5,651 bases of DNA from assembly GCA_021203915.1 (NCBI GenBank), contig JAJQAI010000288.1:1-5651 (forward strand), in the 5' to 3' direction. Both the position numbers and the translations under genes were made by a program. Shown piece after piece: positions 1 through 5,651 of this stretch (its first letter is position 1; the number at the start of each line of letters is the position of its first letter). A model generated the notes under the pieces. The model saw nothing but the letters and a program-made list of their open reading frames with translations. It did no database searches and had not been told where the DNA came from. The DNA comes from Prevotella sp. Its GTDB lineage: Bacteria; Bacteroidota; Bacteroidia; Bacteroidales; Bacteroidaceae.

Positions 1-1
1 A

Positions 2-250
2 AGGCAAATGATTCTCCAGTTTGGTAAAATAAAGATAGAGAACCAAAAGCTTTGTGAGAAGGTCGATTCGCAGGCTAGCGAAATAAAACTCCTTAAGCAA
101 AAATTAGAGCAGGCCCTTAGGGAAAAAGAAAGTCTCAAGATGGCTAAAATGATGGAAATCAGCGACCAAGATATTGAAGCAGCCAAGCGTAGGGTCGCAG
201 GCCTAATAAGAGATGTAAACAAGTGTATCACGCTACTAAGCGAGAAATAA
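2..250 (+). CDS. Small coiled-coil protein upstream of ZapA (5' end probably outside window)
   Basis: This is a short, highly charged helical protein of unknown biochemical function. The middle is rich in Lys, Glu, Leu and Gln with heptad-like spacing (from about position 30 to 140), so a coiled coil is likely. The C-terminal part, ending RDVNKCITLLSEK, resembles the conserved tail of small hypothetical proteins encoded just before zapA in many Bacteroidales; that comparison is from memory. The reading frame is open to the left edge. An ATG at position 8 would give 80 residues, but relatives that I recall are nearer 90-100 residues, so the true start is probably left of the window. The stop lies 9 nt before the zapA ATG, which implies co-transcription. 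A role in division alongside ZapA, perhaps as a ZapB-like partner, is only a guess from context and the coiled coil. Confidence 0.7.
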   Translation, partial: RQMILQFGKIKIENQKLCEKVDSQASEIKLLKQKLEQALREKESLKMAKMMEISDQDIEAAKRRVAGLIRDVNKCITLLSEK

Positions 251-259
251 CACGTGGTG

Positions 260-562
260 ATGGCTGGAGAAAAAAAACTATTAAATATAAGACTTCACGT
301 ATATGACATGGTCATTCCGGCGAAGGTAGAGGCCGAAAATGAGCCATTTTATCGTAATGCGGCGAAACTTATAACAGACACGGTTAACTCCTATTCTGAC
401 GCGTACAAGAAAACGAAAAGTGACAAAGAAATATTGTACATGGCAATGATAGACATTGCCCTACAGTTTGAGCTACTTAAGCAGAACAAAGATACCGAGC
501 CTTATGATAATATTCTCAAGAAAATCACCACGGAAATAGAAGAAGCCTTAGATAAAAAGTGA
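260..562 (+). CDS. zapA: Cell division protein ZapA
   Basis: This is a ZapA-family protein, a cytoplasmic factor that binds FtsZ and bundles or cross-links its protofilaments in the division ring. The 100-residue length fits the family. The N-terminal part (about residues 6-24, NIRLHVYDMVIPAKV) looks like the short beta-rich FtsZ-binding head. It is followed by a helix containing AAKLITDTVNSY (about 34-45), and then a long helical dimerisation segment with MAMIDIALQFELLKQ (about 61-75), which matches the family's 'MAALQFA'-like core. The tail is a charged coiled coil. I chose ATG 260; two in-frame GTG codons at 254 and 257 precede it and could add two residues. No Shine-Dalgarno sequence is visible, as is usual in Bacteroidota. 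The gene sits between the coiled-coil gene and rny, probably in one transcript. Family assignment is by motif recognition without a search. Confidence 0.85.
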   Translation: MAGEKKLLNIRLHVYDMVIPAKVEAENEPFYRNAAKLITDTVNSYSDAYKKTKSDKEILYMAMIDIALQFELLKQNKDTEPYDNILKKITTEIEEALDKK

Positions 563-629
563 TTTTTTCGTCTGTTGAGCTACTTGGAACGTGATAAAAA
601 AGAGAGAATATTAACAAAAATATATCTAC

Positions 630-2168
630 ATGATTTTAAATATTGCAATTGCCATAATTGTGGCTCTACTATTTGGTGGGGTCGGTGGCTATGTAATTTT
701 CCGATATGTCATTACAGGAAAATACAAATCCTTAATGGATACCGCTAAAAAAGAAGCGGATGTACTTAAGGAGAAGAAGATTCTAGAGGCTAAGGAAAAA
801 CTTCTAAACGAGAAGTCTCAACAAGACAGGGAAATCCAAAGCCGTACACAAAAGATTCAGCAGGCAGAAAACCGCATCAAGCAGCGTGAGATGTCACTTA
901 ACCAGCGCCAAGAAGAACTCGGACGCAAGAGAGGGGAAATGGATCAACAACAACAACGCATTGAAAGTGATAAAAAAATTCTTGCCACCAAACGTGCTGA
1001 ATTAGACAAAATGCAACTGCAGGAACGCGCAAAGCTTGAGGAACTCTCAGGGCTAAGTGCAGAAGAAGCTAAAAATCGTTTAGTTGAAAGCCTTAAAGAT
1101 GAAGCACGAACTGACGCTGCTAGCTATATCAACGAAATAATGGATGAGGCAAAACTAAACGCCAATGCCCAAGCTAAGAAAATAGTAATTCAGACAATAC
1201 AACGTGTAGCTACAGAAACTGCTATTGAAAATTCGGTCAGCGTATTTCATATAGAAAATGATGAGGTTAAAGGCCGTATTATTGGTCGTGAGGGACGTAA
1301 TATTCGTGCTCTTGAGGCAGCTACCGGTGTGGAGATTGTCGTGGATGATACACCTGAGGCGATTGTTATTTCTGCTTTTGACCCGATTAGAAGAGAAGTA
1401 TGTCGTTTAGCCTTACACCAATTGGTAGCCGATGGAAGAATTCATCCCGCACGCATAGAAGAGGTTGTAGCCAAGGTTAAAAAACAACTTGAGAATGAAA
1501 TTATAGAAACGGGTAAACGTACGACAATCGATCTTGGTATTCATGGACTGCATCCCGAATTAATACGTATAATAGGAAAAATGAAATACCGCTCAAGCTA
1601 TGGTCAAAACCTTCTTCAACACGCAAGAGAAACTGCAAATCTATGCGGAGTTATGGCCTCTGAGCTTAATTTGAATCCCAAAAAAGCAAAACGCGCCGGA
1701 CTACTTCATGACATCGGTAAGGTTCCCGATGAAGAAAGTGAATTGCCACACGCCCTTTATGGGGCTAAGATAGCCGAAAAATACAAGGAAAAACCTGATA
1801 TCTGCAATGCTATTGGCTCTCACCACGACGAGATGGAAATGAACACTTTGCTAGCTCCAATAGTACAGGTATGCGATGCTATAAGTGGAGCACGCCCAGG
1901 AGCTAGAAGAGAAATTGTTGAGGCATATATAAAGCGTCTAAATGATCTTGAGGCTATAGCAATGAGTTATCCTGGAGTGACAAAGACATACGCAATCCAA
2001 GCAGGTAGAGAACTTCGTGTTATTGTTGGTGCAGATAAGATGGATGACGTTGAGACAGAAAAGCTTTCAGGCGAGATTGCTCTTAAGATACAAAACGAAA
2101 TGACTTATCCTGGTCAAGTCAAGATTACTGTAATTAGAGAAACTAGAAGCGTTGCATACGCAAAGTAA
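630..2168 (+). CDS. rny: Ribonuclease Y (membrane-anchored endoribonuclease)
   Basis: RNase Y cuts single-stranded RNA internally and starts mRNA decay and processing at the inner face of the cell membrane. The 512-residue length is normal for the family. Domains in order: an N-terminal membrane helix (residues about 3-25, hydrophobic and Gly-rich); a long Lys/Glu/Gln-rich coiled coil (about 30-200); a KH RNA-binding domain with the [12 protein letters not shown] motif at 215-226; and an HD phosphohydrolase-type catalytic domain with the metal-binding His360-Asp361 (LLHDIGK), His398-His399-Asp400 (SHHDE) and Asp416 ([11 protein letters not shown]). A conserved C-terminal domain ends TRSVAYAK. 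All key residues are present, so it should be active. The start follows an A-rich leader without a Shine-Dalgarno sequence and places the membrane helix at the very N-terminus, as expected. It lies 67 nt after zapA with no convincing terminator between them, so read-through from zapA is likely. A hairpin terminator follows. Confidence 0.97.
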   Translation: MILNIAIAIIVALLFGGVGGYVIFRYVITGKYKSLMDTAKKEADVLKEKKILEAKEKLLNEKSQQDREIQSRTQKIQQAENRIKQREMSLNQRQEELGRKRGEMDQQQQRIESDKKILATKRAELDKMQLQERAKLEELSGLSAEEAKNRLVESLKDEARTDAASYINEIMDEAKLNANAQAKKIVIQTIQRVATETAIENSVSVFHIENDEVKGRIIGREGRNIRALEAATGVEIVVDDTPEAIVISAFDPIRREVCRLALHQLVADGRIHPARIEEVVAKVKKQLENEIIETGKRTTIDLGIHGLHPELIRIIGKMKYRSSYGQNLLQHARETANLCGVMASELNLNPKKAKRAGLLHDIGKVPDEESELPHALYGAKIAEKYKEKPDICNAIGSHHDEMEMNTLLAPIVQVCDAISGARPGARREIVEAYIKRLNDLEAIAMSYPGVTKTYAIQAGRELRVIVGADKMDDVETEKLSGEIALKIQNEMTYPGQVKITVIRETRSVAYAK

Positions 2169-2205
2169 GAGATAATCTACAACTTTTGGATTTAAAACAA
2201 AGTTT

Positions 2206-2249
2206 AAAGCGGGCGTATATATATATAAAATAGCGCTCGCTTTATTATT
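2206..2249 (+). terminator. Hairpin terminator after rny
   Basis: The arm AAAGCGGGCG (2206-2215) can pair with CGCTCGCTTT (2234-2243), giving ten base pairs of which one is a G-U. The 3' arm ends in TTT followed by ATTATT. The loop is long and holds an alternating TA run. The hairpin starts 37 nt after the rny stop codon, the expected place for an intrinsic terminator. The T-tract is interrupted, so it may be imperfect or act mainly to stabilise the mRNA 3' end. Confidence 0.65.
2216..2227. repeat. Short (TA)6 dinucleotide run in the terminator loop
   Basis: Six TA units in a row sit in the loop of the rny terminator hairpin. They are self-complementary and could fold on themselves or change in number by slippage. 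No function is evident. Confidence 0.6.
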
Positions 2250-2582
2250 GGAACAGTAAGAGACTTCTTCCACTAATACATTATAGGGTAGTACTATCTT
2301 TATCACATTGAGTAATCTAAATATTTACTGGAAACCGTAAAAGATTTTTGGATTCCTATACTTCCTCCCTATATTGATTGTTATTCCCTCATATATATTT
2401 ATTAGAAGGTTATCGATGAAGAATGGGAAAATACCTATTTATTATGATTGTAAATTAAACATATTATTGTTAATTTTACACCGCGTTTTTATACCCATAC
2501 GTACATAAAATGCTATTGAAAGCAGAGGCGCAAAAAGTCTGAAAGAAATAGGACTTCTCTATAAGAGAAGAAAAATATTGTT
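2250..2582. other. AT-rich intergenic spacer without a convincing gene
   Basis: No tRNA, rRNA or known riboswitch is recognisable in this 333-nt stretch, and no convincing protein gene is present. The longest ATG reading frame that I noticed on the + strand (2416-2508, 30 codons) lacks recognisable features. A TATCTTTA at 2295-2302 resembles the Bacteroidota -7 box (TAnnTTTG) but lacks the final G, and no TTG box lies at the usual distance before it. The right end holds a perfect hairpin next to the downstream start codon. The promoter of the hemerythrin regulator must lie here or further upstream, but I cannot place it. Confidence 0.5.
2554..2570 (+). promoter_or_regulatory. Perfect 7-bp inverted repeat just before the regulator start codon
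   Basis: CTTCTCT (2554-2560), a 3-nt ATA loop and AGAGAAG (2564-2570) form a perfect inverted repeat ending 12 nt before the ATG at 2583. In RNA it would be a tight stem close to the ribosome entry region; in DNA it is a short palindrome that could be an operator. An alternative pairing of AAGTC (2535-2539) with GACTT (2552-2556) overlaps its 5' arm. The repeat is visible in the sequence; its function is inferred. Confidence 0.4.
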
Positions 2583-3539
2583 ATGAAGAACTACAAAATG
2601 TACGAGTCTAGCGATAAGATGATATCTCTTATTGCAGACAACTATAATATACTCCAAAGTCTTGGAAGATTTGGAATAAACTTAGGCTTTGGTGACAAAA
2701 CAGTGCAAGAGGTTTGCGAACATGAAAATGTTGACACATATACTTTTTTAGCCATAGTAAACTTTTCTATTAACGGGCATCGAGATATTGACGATGCGAG
2801 TCGCTTTTCTATTCCAACCCTACTTCACTACCTAGAGGCCTCTCATGAATATTTTCTAAATTTTCAACTACCCGCGATTAGAGAGGGACTTGTTCATGCA
2901 CTTGATTCAAATGATAATCTTGCTCGCCTTATCATTAAACTTTACGATGAATATGCTCACGAAATAAGACTTCATATGGAATATGAAGAAAAGACTGTTT
3001 TCCCATATGTCAATGGTATGCTTAATAATAATGTGGTAGAGTCTTATGATGTTGAAACCTTTTCTAAACATCATGAGCAAATAACGCTCAAGCTAAAGGA
3101 ACTAAAGAACATCATAATTAAGTATTTGCCAAGTGATATCAAACGCAACAATCAACTAACTACAACCCTATATAATATATACAATAATGAGGAATGGCTT
3201 CAGAACCATGCAATGGTTGAGGATTACATATTCCTACCAGCTATAAGACTACTTGAACACAAATATAAACAAGACGATATTACTACAAATATTTCCAAAA
3301 TGATAAACCAAGGTGCTGATAGTAGTGAAATATTAAGTGATAGAGAGAAGGATGTTATTATAAGTCTTGTACAGGGAATGACCAATAAGGAAATAGCGGA
3401 CCATCTATTTATTTCTATAAATACAGTAATTACCCATAGACGTAATATTGCACGTAAGCTTCAGATACACAGTCCCGCAGGACTTACTATATATGCGATT
3501 GTAAATAACCTAGTTGATATCTCCTCGGTGAAGCTATAA
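2583..3539 (+). CDS. Hemerythrin-domain transcriptional regulator with LuxR/GerE helix-turn-helix
   Basis: This 318-residue cytoplasmic protein joins a YtfE/RIC-like sensor half to a DNA-binding domain. Residues about 10-60 resemble the ScdA_N/DUF542 region of iron-sulfur repair proteins, but the family's usual Cys pair is replaced by the GINLGFGDKT stretch (31-40). Residues about 78-228 form a hemerythrin-like four-helix bundle. Candidate di-iron ligands are His82 or His88, His131xxxGlu135 (followed by TVFPYV, as in the family), His163 or His164 (KHHEQ) and His209xxxGlu213 (followed by FLPAI). Residues about 250-310 are a GerE helix-turn-helix: LSDREKDV, then MTNKEIADHLFISINTVITHRRNIARKL (266-293). 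No membrane segment is visible. Known hemerythrin-type centres bind O2 or react with NO and redox stress, so this is probably a gas- or redox-responsive transcription factor. It is followed by its own terminator and then nrdD, a plausible target. The signal and target genes are inferred. Confidence 0.88.
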   Translation: MKNYKMYESSDKMISLIADNYNILQSLGRFGINLGFGDKTVQEVCEHENVDTYTFLAIVNFSINGHRDIDDASRFSIPTLLHYLEASHEYFLNFQLPAIREGLVHALDSNDNLARLIIKLYDEYAHEIRLHMEYEEKTVFPYVNGMLNNNVVESYDVETFSKHHEQITLKLKELKNIIIKYLPSDIKRNNQLTTTLYNIYNNEEWLQNHAMVEDYIFLPAIRLLEHKYKQDDITTNISKMINQGADSSEILSDREKDVIISLVQGMTNKEIADHLFISINTVITHRRNIARKLQIHSPAGLTIYAIVNNLVDISSVKL

Positions 3540-3574
3540 AAATTTAACATCTTTTTAAAAATTTCTTACAATTT

Positions 3575-3600
3575 AAACGATACGTCGTATCGTTTTTTAT
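3575..3600 (+). terminator. Intrinsic terminator after the hemerythrin regulator
   Basis: AAACGATAC (3575-3583) and GTATCGTTT (3587-3595) are perfect complements separated by the 3-nt loop GTC. The 3' arm runs into six T's (3593-3598). It begins 35 nt after the regulator's stop codon. This is a textbook intrinsic terminator and separates the regulator from nrdD transcriptionally. Confidence 0.85.
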
Positions 3601-3602
3601 TT

Positions 3603-3610
3603 TATCTTTG
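3603..3610 (+). promoter_or_regulatory. Bacteroidota-type -7 promoter box for nrdD
   Basis: TATCTTTG matches the TAnnTTTG consensus of the -7 element used by the main sigma factor in Bacteroides and relatives. It lies directly after the preceding terminator and 117 nt before the nrdD start. No clear TTG (-33) box is seen 19-21 nt upstream, because that space is taken up by the terminator hairpin. If used, transcription would begin around 3615-3618, leaving a leader of roughly 110 nt. Confidence 0.6.
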
Positions 3611-3611
3611 C

Positions 3612-3681
3612 AAACGGAAAAATGAAATAAAAAGAAAACTTTTCCTTTGAAAATTGAAAGAAAGTTTTCCAAAACGGAAAA
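3612..3681 (+). repeat. Pair of AAACGGAAAA direct repeats in the nrdD leader
   Basis: The 10-mer AAACGGAAAA occurs at 3612-3621 and again at 3672-3681, 60 nt apart. The second copy overlaps the third GGAAAACTTT-type element. The repeat may be part of a binding-site array or simply follow from the A-rich composition. Confidence 0.45.
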
Positions 3682-3713
3682 CTTTTTGACCGAGAAAAGA
3701 GAAAAAGTTTTCC
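3633..3713 (+). promoter_or_regulatory. Four alternating inverted copies of GGAAAACTTT in the nrdD leader
   Basis: Four copies of one element alternate in orientation: AGAAAACTTT (3633-3642, one mismatch), AAAGTTTTCC (3661-3670), GGAAAACTTT (3676-3685, extending to TTTTT at 3687) and AAAAAGTTTTCC (3702-3713). Copies 2 and 3 form a perfect 10-bp stem with a 5-nt loop. Copies 3 and 4 form a perfect 12-bp stem with a 14-nt loop (3688-3701). Copies 1 and 2 can pair over 9 bp. These stems exclude one another, as in attenuators. Copy 4 ends 14 nt before the nrdD ATG, so pairing could affect translation. They could instead be DNA operator sites. They do not resemble the NrdR box that I know. The repeats are directly seen; their role is inferred. 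Confidence 0.6.
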
Positions 3714-3727
3714 AAAAACGAATACTT

Positions 3728-5651
3728 ATGGAAATGCGAAACTTCACCATCACCAAGAGAGATGGCAGTTCAGACTGCTTTAGTCTCGACAAAATTATGA
3801 ACGCAATAATAAAAGCGTTCGCATCAGTTGACGAACCCACAGATCTTGGATGTATCTCAAAAATTTTAAGCCATTTGAATATTGAAGAAGGCATCAAAGT
3901 GGAGGACATTCAAAATCAAGTTGAAGAGGCTTTAATGAAAGAGGGTCACTATGGAGTGGCAAAGAGTTTCATGCTTTATCGCCAACGTCACTCTGAAGAT
4001 AGAGAAACGATGGAGAAAATGAGGTTTCTATCCGAATACTGTGATGCTGTTAACGCTGCAACAGGTTCAAAGTATGATGCAAATGCAAATGTTGAGCACA
4101 AAAACATTGCAACTCTTATAGGAGAGCTACCAAAATCTAATTTCATACGTTTAAACCGCAGATTGCTCACCGAGAGAATTAAGAAAATGTACGGCAAAGA
4201 TTTAGCCGATAAGTACATTAATATGCTCACTGGGCATTTTATTTATAAAAACGATGAAACTAGTTTAGCTAATTATTGCGCATCCATAACCATGTACCCA
4301 TGGCTAGTTGGTGGAACAACATCCATAGGTGGAAACTCCACTGCTCCAACAAACCTAAAATCATTTTGTGGTGGATTTGTCAACATGGTGTTTATGGTTT
4401 CTAGTATGCTTAGTGGAGCATGTGCAACACCAGAGTTCCTTATGTATCTAAATTATTTCTTGGGACTTGAATATGGCAGTGATTATTGGAAGCACGCTGA
4501 TAAGATTGTAGATCTTTCATTAAAACAGCGTACAATAGATAAGATGGTCACAGACTGTTTCGAGCAGATTGTGTACTCTATTAATCAACCTACGGGTGCT
4601 CGTAACTATCAAGCTGTTTTTTGGAATATTGCTTACTACGACAAACCTTATTTTGAGAGCCTTTTCGGTGAATTCTATTTCCCTGATGGAAGTAAACCAG
4701 ATTGGGAAGGCCTATCATGGCTACAAAAACGCTTCATGAAATGGTTCAACAAGGAACGCATGAAGGCTGTTCTAACATTCCCAGTAGAAACAATGGCTCT
4801 TCTAACAGAAAATGGAGACGTTAAAGACAAGGAATGGGGAGACTTTACGGCTGAAATGTATGCTGAGGGCCATTCGTTCTTCACCTATATGAGCGACAAT
4901 GCTGACTCTTTAAGTTCCTGCTGCCGTCTTAGAAATGAGATTCAAGATAATGGATTTAGCTATACACTTGGTGCAGGTGGTGTATCAACTGGCTCGAAAA
5001 GCGTATTAACGATAAATCTAAATCGTTGCATCCAATATGCAGTTAATCACAAGATGGACTATCTAGAATACTTAGAGGAGGTAATAGACCTTGTCCACAA
5101 AGTTCAACTAGCATATAACGAGAACCTTAAAGAGTTGCAAAAAAGTGGTATGCTACCACTATTTGATGCTGGATATATAAATATCTCTAGACAATATCTA
5201 ACGGTAGGAATAAATGGGCTCGTTGAAGCTGCTGAATTCATGGGACTCACAATTACTGACAATCCCGAATACCAAAACTTTGTCCAAGGCATACTTGGAC
5301 TAATAGAAAAGTTCAATAAGCAATATCGCACAAAAGATGTACTTTTCAACTGCGAAATGATACCAGCGGAAAACGTGGGTGTAAAACATGCTAAGTGGGA
5401 CAAAGAGGATGGATACTTTGTACCAAGAGATTGCTACAATAGTTATTTCTATATCGTTGAGGATGATAGCCTAAATATCCTTGATAAGTTTAAGCTCCAT
5501 GGAGAACCATACATAAAGCATCTTACAGGAGGTTCTGCTCTACATATGAACCTAGATGAACATCTCTCCAAAGTTCAATATCGTCAGCTACTCAAGATTG
5601 CTGCAGAAGAAGGATGTAACTATTTTACCTTCAATATCCCCAACACCATTT
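3728..5651 (+). CDS. nrdD: Anaerobic (class III) ribonucleoside-triphosphate reductase, 3' end beyond window
   Basis: NrdD is the oxygen-sensitive glycyl-radical enzyme that reduces NTPs to dNTPs in the cytoplasm for DNA synthesis without oxygen; its radical is installed by the radical-SAM activase NrdG. The 641 codons present read without interruption to the right edge. Residues about 1-90 are an ATP-cone regulatory domain (ITKRDG at 8-13; HYGVAKSFMLYRQRH at 74-88), which senses ATP/dATP. The catalytic barrel follows: Cys184 in NYCASITMYP, NQPTGARNYQ at 286-295, and the active-site loop SSCCRL with Cys398-Cys399, one of which should carry the thiyl radical. LTGGSALHMNL (about 599-609) is also typical. 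The missing part, by family length about 90 residues, should hold the four-Cys zinc site and the radical glycine. I chose ATG 3728; ATG 3734 is equally plausible. There is no Shine-Dalgarno sequence. nrdG probably follows but is not visible. Confidence 0.95.
   Translation, partial: MEMRNFTITKRDGSSDCFSLDKIMNAIIKAFASVDEPTDLGCISKILSHLNIEEGIKVEDIQNQVEEALMKEGHYGVAKSFMLYRQRHSEDRETMEKMRFLSEYCDAVNAATGSKYDANANVEHKNIATLIGELPKSNFIRLNRRLLTERIKKMYGKDLADKYINMLTGHFIYKNDETSLANYCASITMYPWLVGGTTSIGGNSTAPTNLKSFCGGFVNMVFMVSSMLSGACATPEFLMYLNYFLGLEYGSDYWKHADKIVDLSLKQRTIDKMVTDCFEQIVYSINQPTGARNYQAVFWNIAYYDKPYFESLFGEFYFPDGSKPDWEGLSWLQKRFMKWFNKERMKAVLTFPVETMALLTENGDVKDKEWGDFTAEMYAEGHSFFTYMSDNADSLSSCCRLRNEIQDNGFSYTLGAGGVSTGSKSVLTINLNRCIQYAVNHKMDYLEYLEEVIDLVHKVQLAYNENLKELQKSGMLPLFDAGYINISRQYLTVGINGLVEAAEFMGLTITDNPEYQNFVQGILGLIEKFNKQYRTKDVLFNCEMIPAENVGVKHAKWDKEDGYFVPRDCYNSYFYIVEDDSLNILDKFKLHGEPYIKHLTGGSALHMNLDEHLSKVQYRQLLKIAAEEGCNYFTFNIPNTI

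Noticed and set aside
554..575. A-run and T-run around the zapA stop codon as a possible terminator
   Set aside because: Only A-U pairs could form, with no G-C core. This is not a credible terminator.
2067..2306. 79-codon open frame on the - strand over the end of rny and its terminator
   Set aside because: It overlaps the highly conserved rny 3' end and the terminator hairpin, and its translation has no recognisable features.
2416..2508. 30-codon ATG frame in the intergenic spacer (starts MKNGKIPIYYD)
   Set aside because: It is short, has no domain or clear signal peptide, and has no translation signal beyond what chance would give in AT-rich DNA.
3633..3713. CRISPR-like repeats
   Set aside because: The elements are only 10-12 nt, alternate in orientation and have spacers of unequal length, so this is not a CRISPR array.
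3611..3727. NrdR-box pair or cobalamin riboswitch before nrdD
   Set aside because: The repeats do not match the NrdR-box pattern that I know, and no B12-box-like sequence or sufficient leader length is present.
3544..3909. 121-codon open frame on the - strand
   Set aside because: It runs antisense through the leader and the ATP-cone coding part of nrdD, and its translation is low-complexity Phe/Ser/Lys-rich. It is a shadow of the + strand gene.
3988..5403. Three - strand open frames (3988-4230, 4675-4884, 5104-5403)
   Set aside because: All lie antisense to continuous nrdD coding sequence with family motifs, so they are shadows.

Overview
The window reads as chromosomal DNA from an AT-rich anaerobic member of the Bacteroidota, probably Bacteroidales. 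The evidence is: the gene order small coiled-coil protein - ZapA - RNase Y; the lack of Shine-Dalgarno sequences before the genes, with A-rich leaders instead; a TAnnTTTG-type promoter box before the last gene; and an anaerobic ribonucleotide reductase whose sequence style matches Bacteroidales NrdD. I recognised the families from memory of their motifs. No database search was run.

Layout, all genes on the + strand. (1) Positions 1-2168 hold a compact gene group: the end of a small coiled-coil protein, then zapA (FtsZ-ring assembly factor), then rny (membrane-anchored endoribonuclease Y). A hairpin terminator with an alternating TA loop follows rny. (2) Positions 2250-2582 are a gene-poor AT-rich spacer that ends in a perfect 7-bp hairpin just before the next start codon. 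(3) Positions 2583-3539 encode a two-part regulator: a YtfE/RIC-like hemerythrin domain (di-iron type, candidate O2/NO/redox sensor) fused to a LuxR/GerE DNA-binding domain. A clear intrinsic terminator follows. (4) Positions 3728-5651 hold the first 641 codons of nrdD, the class III anaerobic ribonucleoside-triphosphate reductase. It runs off the right edge before the zinc site and glycyl-radical site.

The first block serves cell division and RNA turnover. The second pairs a likely oxygen/NO/redox-responsive transcription factor with an oxygen-sensitive radical enzyme that makes dNTPs without oxygen. The most unusual non-coding feature is the nrdD leader, which holds four copies of a GGAAAACTTT-type element in strictly alternating orientation. 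Neighbouring copies can form mutually exclusive hairpins, and the last lies 14 nt before the start codon. This could be an RNA switch or attenuator, or an array of protein-binding sites. That reading is inference. No wholly new system is evident; the regulator plus the leader array upstream of nrdD is the part that merits follow-up.
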